A stretch of 64,000 nucleotides of DNA from Saccharibacillus sp. CPCC 101409. Its GTDB lineage: Bacteria > Bacillota > Bacilli > Paenibacillales > Paenibacillaceae. Below the pieces are notes generated by a model, which made no database searches, was not told where the DNA came from, and saw nothing but the letters and a program-made list of their open reading frames with translations. Position 1 is the first letter of the stretch. Every line of letters starts with the position of its first letter. The stretch lies in contig NZ_JAULSA010000005.1 in the NCBI RefSeq assembly GCF_030518235.1, forward strand, positions 248,001-312,000, in the 5' to 3' direction. Positions 1 through 7,821 of the stretch are shown here, in pieces. Position numbers and translations under genes: made by a program.

Positions 1-978
1 CAGCGCGCCGCGCAGACGAACCGCTTCCGCCTGCTCCGCCGCGGAAGGATGCGCCAGCAGCCGGGCATGCAGGCGCTCCAGGAACAGCCGCGCATTGACG
101 CGCACGCGCGCGGCTTCTTCGAAGCTTTCCGCCGCGCCGTCTTCCGCCGGTTCGCCGAGCCTTTGCAGCCAGGCGTCGAACGCGCCCGGCTCAAGCCCGC
201 CCCGCGTCAGCGCGGTCTCCGCCGCGGCCGCAAGCCGCTCGTCTTCGTCGAACACGAAGACGCGGTCCGCGCTGCGCAGCCTCAGGCGCAGCGCCTCCAG
301 AATGTTCAGCCGCTCGGCCGGGCCGGCCTGCGGCGACTGCGCCAGATCTTCCAGCGCATCGCCCGTATGCGCGGCCGCATGCGCCCAGCCTTTGCCGCCT
401 TCGGGCACAGGGCCGCGCACGTCCCGCTCCTGCGCGGCATAGCGCAGCGCCGCTTCCAGCAGCCGCCGCCAGTCGCGGTCCGCAAGAAACGGCGCGGCCC
501 GGTCCGCCGACAGAATCAGCGGCAGCAGCAGCACCGAGAAGCTGCGGGTAAACACGGAGTCGCTCCCGTTCTCCCCGATTCGATAGAACAAATGTCGTTC
601 GTCCAAAGCCGCGTTCGCCAGCATAAGCAGCTGCTGCGCGCCGAGCGCGCCGGCCTGAATCCAATCCGAGAAGCTGCCGTAGATCAGCTCGTCGCGCAGC
701 TCCGGGTCGGGATCGCCGATATGCTCCAGCATAGCGGCCAGCAGCCGGTCGAGACGGCCCGCCTCCGGCCGCAAGCCCGACAAACGCAGTTCGCGCAGCG
801 TCCGGCGCAGTTCCTCGCGCAAAGGCGCTTCGCCCCCTGCTTCCGTTACCGGACGTTCCGGCGCCGGCATATCCGGCGTCCTTTGCGCCGGAGCAGTCTC
901 AATCGCTTGATCCGCCGCCCGCATCAGCATGCCGATGCCGGGAGCCGAATCCCGATCGGAGGTAAATTCTTTCCGCAT
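1..978 (-). CDS. DUF2785 domain protein, 3' end cut by window edge
   Basis: Partial gene of 326 visible codons that runs off the left edge, so its C-terminus is missing. The ATG at 978 follows a good ribosome binding site (GAAAGGAGA). Residues 1-50 are polar and probably disordered. From about residue 93 it carries motifs I associate with DUF2785: LRDELIYG, then ERHLFYRIGENGSDSVFTRS and a hydrophobic LLLPLIL stretch, then a GWAHA/AHTGDAL block. The rest looks helical and Leu/Ala/Arg-rich. The function of DUF2785 is unknown to me. No signal peptide or membrane helix is visible. It is convergent with nothing; abrB lies upstream on the same strand, separated by a terminator, so it probably has its own promoter. 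Confidence 0.8.
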   Translation of the reverse strand, partial: MRKEFTSDRDSAPGIGMLMRAADQAIETAPAQRTPDMPAPERPVTEAGGEAPLREELRRTLRELRLSGLRPEAGRLDRLLAAMLEHIGDPDPELRDELIYGSFSDWIQAGALGAQQLLMLANAALDERHLFYRIGENGSDSVFTRSFSVLLLPLILSADRAAPFLADRDWRRLLEAALRYAAQERDVRGPVPEGGKGWAHAAAHTGDALEDLAQSPQAGPAERLNILEALRLRLRSADRVFVFDEDERLAAAAETALTRGGLEPGAFDAWLQRLGEPAEDGAAESFEEAARVRVNARLFLERLHARLLAHPSAAEQAEAVRLRGAL

Positions 979-1135
979 TTCCCGATATTCTCCTTTCGGT
1001 TCTTTCTTTTCGCAAGCGGCCCGAAGTTTCGCTTTTTTATACCGGCCGAGCGCAATTTCGCCAAGTGTATCACTTCTTCCGTTCGCCCGCCAGTTTTCTT
1101 CCTTTGGTTTCGGTAAGGTCCCTGCCGGCTCGAAC

Positions 1136-1177
1136 GCGAAAAAGAGCCCGACGGCTTGCATAGCCGCGGACTCTTTA
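1136..1177 (-). terminator. Intrinsic terminator after abrB
   Basis: The arms AAAGAGCCCGACGGCT (1141-1156) and AGCCGCGGACTCTTT (1162-1176) pair around the loop TGCAT. On the minus strand a run of T follows (plus-strand A residues 1139-1143). It lies about 40 bases past the abrB stop. Confidence 0.8.
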
Positions 1178-1217
1178 TGACGGAAAAGCGAGGCTGCGCG
1201 CTTTTGCCGATACGTTC

Positions 1218-1481
1218 TTACTTGGATTCGGAGTTTTGGTACATTTCGATCAGTTCTTCGATTGCGGCTTTGCTGACCATTTTGCCTTTGAAGTAAACCA
1301 GGTCTTCGGCTTCGCCGGTGAAGATGCAGGTCGGCGCGTATTTTCTCAAGATGATGCGTTCGCCGTCCACGAAAATTTCCAGTCCGTCTTTGATGTCGAT
1401 ACCCATTGTTCTGCGCAGTTCGATCGGAATAACTACACGGCCCAGTTCGTCTACTCGTCTTACGATACCCGTTGCTTTCAT
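1218..1481 (-). CDS. abrB: Transition-state regulator AbrB
   Basis: 87-residue AbrB/Abh-type regulator. In Bacillus this DNA-binding protein represses post-exponential genes (sporulation, competence, antibiotics) during growth. The N-terminal swapped-hairpin domain is clear: MKATGIVRRVDELGRVVIPI, then ELRRTMGI. Residues 30-50 hold the DGLEIFVDGERIILRKY strand pair, and the C-terminal half is the multimerisation region. It has a Cys in CIFTG, as in AbrB. Ribosome binding site GGGGCG precedes the ATG. A sigma-A promoter and Spo0A-like boxes lie upstream (separate entry), and a terminator follows, so it is monocistronic. Abh or another paralogue is possible, but length and motif fit AbrB. Confidence 0.93.
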   Translation of the reverse strand: MKATGIVRRVDELGRVVIPIELRRTMGIDIKDGLEIFVDGERIILRKYAPTCIFTGEAEDLVYFKGKMVSKAAIEELIEMYQNSESK

Positions 1482-1514
1482 TGCTATAACGCCCCATTTC
1501 GGTTAATATGATAG

Positions 1515-1599
1515 TTGTCGACAAAAGATCGTCGTTATTCGATATTATTCGACATTTTGTGCTTGTCTCTACTGTACTCCCCTTTATATATCTTGTCAA
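1515..1599 (-). promoter_or_regulatory. abrB promoter with tandem Spo0A-like boxes
   Basis: On the minus strand, -35 TTGACA (1599-1594), a 17-base spacer and -10 TACAGT (1576-1571). Downstream of the start point lie a perfect Spo0A box TGTCGAA (1554-1548) and, 10 bases further, TATCGAA (1544-1538). A small palindrome TTGTCGACAA (1515-1524) follows. Spo0A repression of abrB through boxes downstream of the promoter is known in B. subtilis. Use of these boxes here is inferred. Confidence 0.75.
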
Positions 1600-1640
1600 T
1601 ATGGAAATTTATACTACGCTCAAAAAAATGTACGATTTGT

Positions 1641-1686
1641 GAAAAAAAGAAAGCGAAACGCTTTTTACTCAGCGTTTCGCTTTCTT
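1641..1686 (-). terminator. Hairpin terminator upstream of abrB
   Basis: A 16-base perfect stem, AAGAAAGCGAAACGCT (1647-1662) with its complement at 1671-1686. On the minus strand it is followed by seven T. It would stop transcription arriving from the GNAT gene at 1816-2277 before the abrB promoter. Confidence 0.8.
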
Positions 1687-1753
1687 ATGTGCGATCATCG
1701 AACCATTTTATCCCAATATTTGGAACATCGTTCGACGTCTCTTTATGCTTTTG

Positions 1754-1809
1754 CGGCCGATCCGTTGATCCGGCTTACGATCGAGCCGGCCGGATCAACG
1801 GATCGGCCG
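1754..1809. repeat. 20-bp perfect inverted repeat after GNAT gene
   Basis: CGGCCGATCCGTTGATCCGG (1754-1773) is repeated as its exact reverse complement at 1790-1809, with a 16-base spacer. It starts 6 bases past the GNAT stop codon. There is no T-run on either side, so it is not a standard intrinsic terminator. It could be an mRNA 3' stem-loop, backed up by the T-tailed hairpin at 1641-1686. Confidence 0.7.
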
Positions 1810-1815
1810 GCGGGA

Positions 1816-2277
1816 TCAGGAAGCTCCCGTTTGCGGTTCCAGCTGCGGACGCAGAAGATGGAGGGTCGGCGACGGCTGTCCGTGCACGTCCAGATCCGAA
1901 CGCCCCGTTTCGACAAATCCGTACCGCTGATAGAAATCGTACGCGCCGGCGTTCTGTTCGCCGACATCCACCGCAAGTTCTCCGCGCTGACCCGCATGAT
2001 CGAGCAGCAGGCGCGCAATCCCCTGGCCCTGATAATGAGGATGAACGACAAGCAGCTCGACTTTGGGACCGTTCATGGCGATAAATCCGGTCAGGTCTCC
2101 GCCGAATCTTGCGCGTACCGCCCAGATCTCGAAACGTTCGAGAATCTCTTCCTTGAACATCCGCGTGTAGAATCCGAGCTGACCCGGATCGGCGTCGGAC
2201 AGACTGCGGCTCACGGACAGCAGCCAGATCTCGGTCAACCGGTCCTTGTGTTCTTCCGTACATGAAATCACTTGCAT
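1816..2277 (-). CDS. GNAT family N-acetyltransferase
   Basis: 153-residue single-domain GNAT enzyme, which would transfer an acetyl group from acetyl-CoA to an unidentified amine. The core is visible: VELLVVHPHYQGQGIARLLLDHA (acetyl-CoA pyrophosphate loop QGQGIA) and a C-terminal AYDFYQRYGFVETGRSDLD motif. I chose the ATG at 2277 because GGAGG lies 6-10 bases upstream; a longer in-frame extension lacks such a site. The gene stands alone between hairpins. Substrate cannot be read from the sequence. Confidence 0.85.
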   Translation of the reverse strand: MQVISCTEEHKDRLTEIWLLSVSRSLSDADPGQLGFYTRMFKEEILERFEIWAVRARFGGDLTGFIAMNGPKVELLVVHPHYQGQGIARLLLDHAGQRGELAVDVGEQNAGAYDFYQRYGFVETGRSDLDVHGQPSPTLHLLRPQLEPQTGAS

Positions 2278-2347
2278 GTGTACGTCCTCCTTTATACGAT
2301 TATTGGGCTTCTTCCGCGACGACACAACCTTCCGCCAGTTAATGGAT

Positions 2348-2389
2348 CGCCGGCAGGATAACCGCGGTAAAGCGGCTCTCCTGCCGGCG
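2348..2389 (-). terminator. Hairpin between GNAT and reductase genes
   Basis: CGCCGGCAGGA (2348-2358) pairs with TCCTGCCGGCG (2379-2389) around a 20-base loop. It lies 90 bases past the reductase stop. No strong T-run follows, so termination activity is probable but not certain. Confidence 0.5.
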
Positions 2390-2478
2390 AGTAAGATTTG
2401 AATAAATATAACACAAAACGCCCGTGCTGTCTTGTGATTTTTTTCGCAGCTTGATTTTTTCGTATTTCCCTTTGCTTC

Positions 2479-3516
2479 TTACTCGTCCACCGCTACGCCG
2501 AGCGCTTTGTTTTTTTCTTTGAACCGGTCGTTGTGCGAAGAAACGTAAGCGACTTTCGGCGCTTCGGGGTCTATATACAGCTTGGCGCTGTTGACGGCCA
2601 GAGCCGCGTCCGTGAAAGCGCCCGCGATCAGCCGCAGCTTGCTTTCGTAGCTGGCGAAGTCGCCCGCCGCGAAGATGCCGGGGATATTCGTTTTGAGCCG
2701 CGCGTCGACGACGGCCACGCTGTCTTCCATATGCAGGCCCCATTCTTTGAGCGGACCGTAATCACTGGTCAGTCCGTGATTGACGATGACCGCATCGACT
2801 TTCAGGCGTTCGACTTCTTCCGTTTCGACATGTTTGATCGTGACTTCTTCGATCGTGCGGCCGTCGCTGCTGTGCAGTTCGCTGACCGCCTGGAGGATGC
2901 GCACGTCAACCGAAGATTCCTGCATTTTGATCACATTTTTCTCATGGCCCCAGAATTTGTCGCGCCGGTGCACGATCGTCACGCTTGCCGCGATCGGTTC
3001 CAGCTCGTTCGCCCAGTCCACCGCCGAATTGCCTCCGCCCGAGATCAGTACGTTGCGGCCCCGGAAGGTTTCCAGTTCCTGAACGGTATAGTGCAGGTTG
3101 GAAACCTCGTAGCGGTCGGCGCCTTCGATATCCAGCTTGGCGAGCTGCAGGATGCCGTAGCCGATCGCCAGCACGATGGTCCGCGTCCAGTGGCGTTCGC
3201 CGGTCAGAGTCGTCAGCACGAATGTGCCGTCTTCGCGGCGCTCGAGCCCGGTTGCCTGCTGGCCCAGCACGACGGTCGGATCGAATGTGCGCGCCTGCTG
3301 CTTAAGGCCGCCGACCAGCGTTTCGCACAGCACCGGCGTGACGCCGCCCACGTCCCAGATCATTTTTTCCGGATAGATCAGCATGCGTCCGCCCAGTTCT
3401 TCTTTCGCTTCGATCACTTTCGTTTTCATATCGCGCATTCCGCTATAGAAAGCGGCGTACATCCCCGCGGGACCCCCGCCGATAATCGTCAAGTCGTACA
3501 ATTCGAGCTCTTCCAT
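2479..3516 (-). CDS. Ferredoxin/flavodoxin-NADP reductase, YumC/IruO type
   Basis: 345-residue flavoprotein of the thioredoxin-reductase-like ferredoxin-NADP reductase group (B. subtilis YumC, S. aureus IruO). It would pass electrons from NADPH through FAD to ferredoxin or flavodoxin. The N-terminal FAD site is [17 protein letters not shown] (residues about 9-25) and the central NADPH site is [17 protein letters not shown]-terminal [11 protein letters not shown] motif closes the FAD site. The CxxC redox pair of true thioredoxin reductase is absent, as expected for this group. The ATG at 3516 has GGAGG upstream; the longer frame has none. A Fur box lies 30 bases upstream, which suggests iron-limited induction. 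Confidence 0.88.
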   Translation of the reverse strand: MEELELYDLTIIGGGPAGMYAAFYSGMRDMKTKVIEAKEELGGRMLIYPEKMIWDVGGVTPVLCETLVGGLKQQARTFDPTVVLGQQATGLERREDGTFVLTTLTGERHWTRTIVLAIGYGILQLAKLDIEGADRYEVSNLHYTVQELETFRGRNVLISGGGNSAVDWANELEPIAASVTIVHRRDKFWGHEKNVIKMQESSVDVRILQAVSELHSSDGRTIEEVTIKHVETEEVERLKVDAVIVNHGLTSDYGPLKEWGLHMEDSVAVVDARLKTNIPGIFAAGDFASYESKLRLIAGAFTDAALAVNSAKLYIDPEAPKVAYVSSHNDRFKEKNKALGVAVDE

Positions 3517-3545
3517 GGTTTTCGTCCTCCTATGTAAACAACTAT

Positions 3546-3598
3546 GATATTGATTCTCATTTTCAACTATTCTAAACGATATCGCTCTGTTTTCGCAA
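3546..3598 (-). promoter_or_regulatory. Fur box over promoter of the YumC-like gene
   Basis: Minus strand: -35 TTGCGA (3598-3593), 18-base spacer, -10 TAGAAT (3574-3569). The 19 bases at 3564-3546 (GAAAATGAGAATCAATATC) match the classical Fur box GATAATGATAATCATTATC at 16 of 19 positions. They lie just past the -10, where Fur would block initiation. Confidence 0.7.
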
Positions 3599-3651
3599 GG
3601 GCATGGCGCAAAATCGTTTCGATCCATCGCTTTCCGACAGCTTTTTTGCGC

Positions 3652-3694
3652 AAAAAAGACCTTCCTCTCCATCGTTGCGGAGCGAAAGGTCTTT
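3652..3694 (-). terminator. Terminator of the ABC exporter operon
   Basis: AAAGACCTT (3655-3663) and AAAGGTCTTT (3685-3694) form a stem with a 21-base loop. Six T follow on the minus strand. It lies 27 bases past the stop of the second exporter gene. Confidence 0.75.
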
Positions 3695-3720
3695 ATACGG
3701 TTCGCCGAGCGGTTCGGGCT

Positions 3721-5565
3721 TCAGCCCAAACGCTTGAACTGGCTCATATACAGTTCGTAATACAGGCCGCGCGCTTCCAGCAGCTCGTCGTGCGTGCCCT
3801 GCTCCGCGGCCGTTCCGCCGCTCATGAACAGAATGCGGTCCGCGTCGCGGATCGTGCTCAGCCGGTGGGCGATCACGAAGCTGGTGCGTCCCCGCATCAG
3901 GCTGCGCATCGCTTCCTGGATATGCATTTCCGTGCGCGTGTCGATGCTGCTGGTCGCCTCGTCGAGAATCAGGATCGCCGGATCGGCGAGCACGGCCCTG
4001 GCGATGGTCAGCAGCTGCCGCTGCCCGTGGCTGAGATTGGTTCCGCCCATCGTCAGCGGCGTATCGTAACCTCGGGGCAGCGCGCGGATAAAAGAATCGG
4101 CGTTGGCCAGTTCGGCCGCGCGCTCGATCTCCGCATCCCCGGCGTCCAGCCGGCCGTACCGGATATTGTCGCGAATCGTGCCGGCGAATACGTAAGCGTC
4201 CTGAAGCACCATGCCGACGCTGCGCCGCAGATCGTTTTTGTCGAGTTCGCGGATATCGCGCCCGTCGATCGAGATAGTTCCGGAAGTCGTTTCGTAGAAG
4301 CGGGTAAGCAGATTGACGATCGTCGTTTTGCCCGCTCCCGTCGGCCCGACCAGCGCGATCTTTTGACCGGGTTCCGCCCGGAACGAAACGTTTTGCAGAA
4401 TCGGGCGTTCCGGCTTATAAGCGAACGAAACGCTGTCGAAGGCTACTTCTCCGCGTAGGGAAGCGCCGCCGATGAGCTCGCCTTCTTCTTCGTATTCCGT
4501 TTCCAGGTCCAGAATCTCGAACACGCGCTCCGCGCCGGCCACGCCCGACTGGATCAGGTTGTATTGATTGGCCAGATCGCTGATCGGACGTCCGAACTGG
4601 CGCGAATAGTTCAGGAAGCTGACGATCACGCCCACGCTCGTCATGTCGCGAAAAACCATCCAGGCGCCGATCGCGGCGATCAGGGCAAAGTTCATATTGT
4701 TCAGCATATTCATGACCGGGCCCACGAGGCCCGACACGATCTGCGCTTTGACCGCCGCGCGGTTCAGCTCGCCGTTGATCTCGCCGAATTCCGCCTGCAT
4801 CGCCTGCTCGCGGCGGAAGATCTGTACGGTCCGCTGCCCGCCGACCGATTCTTCGATCAATCCGTTCAGGCTGCCCAGCTTCTCCTGCTGGGCTTTGAAG
4901 TTGCGGCGGGTCACTCCGCCGATCAGCCGGGTCGCGAGCATGACGAGCGGAATCGTGACCAGGCCGACCAGCGTCAGCCACACATTCAATCTCAGCATCA
5001 GGACCAGCGAACCGATCACGACGATCAGGCTGGTCAGCATCTGCGTAACGGTCTGGTTGAGCCCGTTCGAAACGTTCTCGATATCGTTCGTGTTGCGGCT
5101 CATCAGCTCGCCGTGCGTCCGCGTATCGAAAAAAGAGACCGGAAGCTGCTGGTATTTGCGGAACAGGTCGCCGCGCAGCGATTGGAGCATGCGCTGCGCG
5201 ACCCCGGTCATGACGTAGGCTTGAAGCCAGGTTGCAGCCGCTCCGCCGGCGTACAGGCCGAGCAGCAGAAGGCACAGCCCGAGCAGTCCTTCCAAGCGGC
5301 CCGGCGTAATAAAGCGGTCGATTGCCACGCCCAGCAGATAAGGACTGATCATCGTAACCAGCGCCGCCAGCGCGGTCAGGATATAAACCAGAATCAGTCC
5401 GGCCCGCTGGCGGTTCAGATACGCCCACAGCCTGCGGATCGTCGCGCCGGTATTCCTGGCGCGTTCTTTCGGTCGCGGCGCGCCGCGTCCCGGGCCTCCC
5501 GGTCCCGGCATGCCGGGCGGGATTCCAGCCGGCTCGCGGCGCTGTTCATTCGGTCGTTCAGGCAT
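3721..5565 (-). CDS. ABC exporter half-transporter with canonical ATP site
   Basis: 614-residue fused permease-ATPase of the multidrug/lipid exporter type. A Pro/Gly/Arg-rich N-terminus (to about residue 35) precedes six predicted membrane helices and a C-terminal ATPase. ATPase motifs: Walker A GPTGAGKTT, signature LSHGQRQ (deviates from LSGGQ), Walker B ILILDEATSSID with the catalytic Glu, and H-loop IAHRLS. I chose ATG 5565, which has AAGGGAG upstream and overlaps the upstream gene's stop by 8 bases; an ATG at 5583 has no comparable site. Motif asymmetry against the upstream partner indicates an obligate heterodimer like BmrCD, LmrCD or TM287/288. Substrate unknown. Confidence 0.9.
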   Translation of the reverse strand: MPERPNEQRREPAGIPPGMPGPGGPGRGAPRPKERARNTGATIRRLWAYLNRQRAGLILVYILTALAALVTMISPYLLGVAIDRFITPGRLEGLLGLCLLLLGLYAGGAAATWLQAYVMTGVAQRMLQSLRGDLFRKYQQLPVSFFDTRTHGELMSRNTNDIENVSNGLNQTVTQMLTSLIVVIGSLVLMLRLNVWLTLVGLVTIPLVMLATRLIGGVTRRNFKAQQEKLGSLNGLIEESVGGQRTVQIFRREQAMQAEFGEINGELNRAAVKAQIVSGLVGPVMNMLNNMNFALIAAIGAWMVFRDMTSVGVIVSFLNYSRQFGRPISDLANQYNLIQSGVAGAERVFEILDLETEYEEEGELIGGASLRGEVAFDSVSFAYKPERPILQNVSFRAEPGQKIALVGPTGAGKTTIVNLLTRFYETTSGTISIDGRDIRELDKNDLRRSVGMVLQDAYVFAGTIRDNIRYGRLDAGDAEIERAAELANADSFIRALPRGYDTPLTMGGTNLSHGQRQLLTIARAVLADPAILILDEATSSIDTRTEMHIQEAMRSLMRGRTSFVIAHRLSTIRDADRILFMSGGTAAEQGTHDELLEARGLYYELYMSQFKRLG

Positions 5566-7294
5566 AAGCTTCGCTCCCTTCATTCCCCTGGGAACGGCAG
5601 ATGTCCCGGTAGATCTCGCTGGTCTTCAGCAGTTCTTCGTGCGTGCCCAGCGCGGCCGCGCGGCCGCGGTCCATGACGAGAATCAGGTCCGCGCCCTGCA
5701 CCGCCGAGATGCGCTGCGCGATAATCAGCTTGGTCGAACCGGTCATGTCCCGTTCGAGCGCGCCGCGGATCTTCGCTTCGGTCGTCAGGTCGACGGCGCT
5801 GGTGCTGTCGTCGAGCACCAGCACTTCGGGCCGCAGCAGCATCGCGCGGGCGATCGCGATCCGCTGCTTCTGCCCGCCCGACAAGTTGACGCCTTTTTGC
5901 CCCAACCGCGTATCGTAGCCGTCCGGCATGCGTTCGATGAATTCGTGCGCCTGGGCCGCTTGGGCCGCGCGCAGCACTTCGTCTTCCGGCGCGTCCGGTC
6001 GGCCGAAGCGGATATTGTCGCGGATGGTGCCGCTGAACAGATTGGCTTCCTGCAGCACCATGCCCACCTGCGAGCGAAGCTCCGACAGGCCGATCTCGTT
6101 CACCGGCACCCCGTCCAGCAGCACGCTGCCCGAACTCGGGTCGTACAGCCGCGGGATCAGGCTGACGAGCGAAGTTTTGCCCGAACCCGTCGCGCCGAGA
6201 ATGCCCAGCGTTTGTCCGGGGCGGACCGTAAACGAAACGCCGCGCAGCGCCAGATCCTGTCCGTCTTCTCCGTAGCCGAACGAAACGTCGCGGAACTCCA
6301 CTTGTCCGCCGGAAACGGAGACGCTGTCCGAATGCTCCGGGTCGACAATATCCGGCTGTTCGCCGAATACTTCGTTGACGCGGTCGGCCGACGCTTTCGC
6401 GCGCGAAACGAATGTCAGGATCATGCCGATCGACAGCATCGAAGACAGCATCTGCGTCACATAGTTGATGTAGGCGATCAGCGCGCCGACTTCGATGCCG
6501 CCGGTCCGGTTCAGCGCTCCGCCGTACCAGAGAACGGCGACGATGCTGATATTCAGAATCAGCGTCATGACCGGCATGTTCAGCGACAGAACCCGCATGC
6601 CGCGCGTCATGACGGCCGTGTAATCGCGATTGACTTCGGCAAAACGTTCTTCCTCGTAATCGGAACGGACAAACGCTTTCACCACGCGGATGCCGTTCAG
6701 GTTCTCCTGCAGCCGGCCGTTGACGCGGTCGAGCCGGTTCTGCACCTTGGCGAACATCGGCAGCGAGAAGCGGACCAGGAAGAACAGGAAAGCGAACAGC
6801 AGCGGCACGGCCACCGCCAGGATAACCGTCAGCTTCAGGTTGATCGTCACCGCCATGACCAGGCTGCCGACGATCAGCATCGGCGCGCGGACGAACATCC
6901 GCAGCAGCATCTGCACGAACGTTTGCAGCTGCGTCACATCGTTCGTTACGCGCGTAATCAGCGTGCCTGTCGGCAGCCGGTCCAGATTTCGGAAGGAAAG
7001 CGTCTGGATCTTGCGGTACAGCGAAGAGCGAAGATCGCGTCCGAAGTTCTGCGAAGCGATACTGGAGTAGATCGTGCAGCCCACCCCGCCGATCACGCCG
7101 AGCAGAGCCGCGCCGAGCATCAGCAGCCCGGTATGCCGGATTATATCCGGATTGCCGGCCGAGATGCCGTCGTCGACAATGGTCTGGAGCAGCCGCGGCT
7201 GCGCCAGGTCCATGCACACTTCAAGCACCATAAACAGCGGCGCCAGCAGCGCGGGCAGCCAGTAAGGCTTCAAGTATTTCGACAGCCGCCACAT
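5558..7294 (-). CDS. ABC exporter half-transporter with degenerate ATP site
   Basis: 578-residue permease-ATPase partner of the following gene. Six membrane helices occupy roughly residues 15-300; the motif NFGRDLRSSLYRKIQTL is the coupling-helix region. Walker A is GATGSGKTS and the signature LSGGQKQR is canonical. However, Walker B reads VLVLDDSTSAVD (Asp in place of the catalytic Glu) and the H-loop reads IAQRIS (Gln in place of His). Such a degenerate site is known in heterodimeric exporters. GGAGG precedes ATG 7294, inside the end of the small upstream gene, so the three genes form one translationally linked operon. Confidence 0.9.
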   Translation of the reverse strand: MWRLSKYLKPYWLPALLAPLFMVLEVCMDLAQPRLLQTIVDDGISAGNPDIIRHTGLLMLGAALLGVIGGVGCTIYSSIASQNFGRDLRSSLYRKIQTLSFRNLDRLPTGTLITRVTNDVTQLQTFVQMLLRMFVRAPMLIVGSLVMAVTINLKLTVILAVAVPLLFAFLFFLVRFSLPMFAKVQNRLDRVNGRLQENLNGIRVVKAFVRSDYEEERFAEVNRDYTAVMTRGMRVLSLNMPVMTLILNISIVAVLWYGGALNRTGGIEVGALIAYINYVTQMLSSMLSIGMILTFVSRAKASADRVNEVFGEQPDIVDPEHSDSVSVSGGQVEFRDVSFGYGEDGQDLALRGVSFTVRPGQTLGILGATGSGKTSLVSLIPRLYDPSSGSVLLDGVPVNEIGLSELRSQVGMVLQEANLFSGTIRDNIRFGRPDAPEDEVLRAAQAAQAHEFIERMPDGYDTRLGQKGVNLSGGQKQRIAIARAMLLRPEVLVLDDSTSAVDLTTEAKIRGALERDMTGSTKLIIAQRISAVQGADLILVMDRGRAAALGTHEELLKTSEIYRDICRSQGNEGSEAYA

Positions 7295-7651
7295 TCAATT
7301 GTCCTCCTTTCTCCGGCGATCCCCGCCTTTGCGGCATCCGCCTTCCGGCATCTCGTGCAGCTCGAACACCTGCACAAATTCCCGCATGATGCCGTCCACC
7401 GCTTTGAGCTCGCCCGCGATCACCGGGTGAATACTGGCGAACGCTTCCTGCTCCAACTGATCGGCCAGCGTCTGCCGGCGCAGCTCCAGGCGCTCCAGGA
7501 AATGCAGCGCCCGGCCGCGGCGGAACGTCTGCGCGCCTTCGCCCCGGACGCGTCCGCCGCTGTCGCCGGGACGTTCCGATCCGCTGCCGCTTTCTTCATT
7601 GTGCGCGCGGCCGGATACTGGGTCTTCTTCTCTTTTTCCGTGACGGGACAT
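7295..7651 (-). CDS. Small charged protein heading the ABC exporter operon
   Basis: 118-residue protein I do not recognise. The first 50 residues are Gly/Arg/Ser/Glu-rich and likely disordered; residues 55-105 form amphipathic helices (RALHFLERLELRRQTLADQL, then IHPVIAGELKAVDGIMREFV). There is no membrane helix or signal peptide. The ATG at 7651 has GGAGG 7 bases upstream. Its stop immediately abuts the ATG of the first exporter gene. The position, directly behind an operator-like palindrome, suggests an accessory or regulatory partner of the exporter, but no DNA-binding motif is evident. Confidence 0.7.
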   Translation of the reverse strand: MSRHGKREEDPVSGRAHNEESGSGSERPGDSGGRVRGEGAQTFRRGRALHFLERLELRRQTLADQLEQEAFASIHPVIAGELKAVDGIMREFVQVFELHEMPEGGCRKGGDRRRKEDN

Positions 7652-7678
7652 CGCTAATCCTCCGCTCTGCTCAAGAAA

Positions 7679-7727
7679 TTTGTATACCTGTGTATACAAA
7701 TGTATTCATTTACACTTGTTGTGTCAA
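7679..7727 (-). promoter_or_regulatory. Exporter operon promoter with palindromic operator
   Basis: Minus strand -35 TTGACA (7727-7722), 17-base spacer, -10 TACATT (7704-7699). A 22-base palindrome, TTTGTATAC-CTGT-GTATACAAA (7679-7700), abuts the -10 and covers the expected start point. This is a typical repressor position. The repressor is unknown; GntR- or MarR-type proteins bind sites of this kind. Confidence 0.72.
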
Positions 7728-7741
7728 TAGTATCTTATCGC

Positions 7742-7764
7742 AAAAAAGACGGCCGGCGGCCGTC
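7742..7764 (-). terminator. fur terminator
   Basis: GACGGCC (7748-7754) pairs with GGCCGTC (7758-7764) around a 3-base loop. Six T follow on the minus strand. It lies 57 bases past the fur stop. Confidence 0.8.
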
Positions 7765-7821
7765 TCTGTTCGATAAAGCTTTTCATTTATCGTCCCCGCG
7801 CATTCGTACCGCGATTCAGGT

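Noticed and set aside
49-1116. 355-residue Arg/Gln-rich reading frame on the plus strand
   Set aside because: It is the complement of the DUF2785 gene, with unnatural composition and no ribosome binding site.
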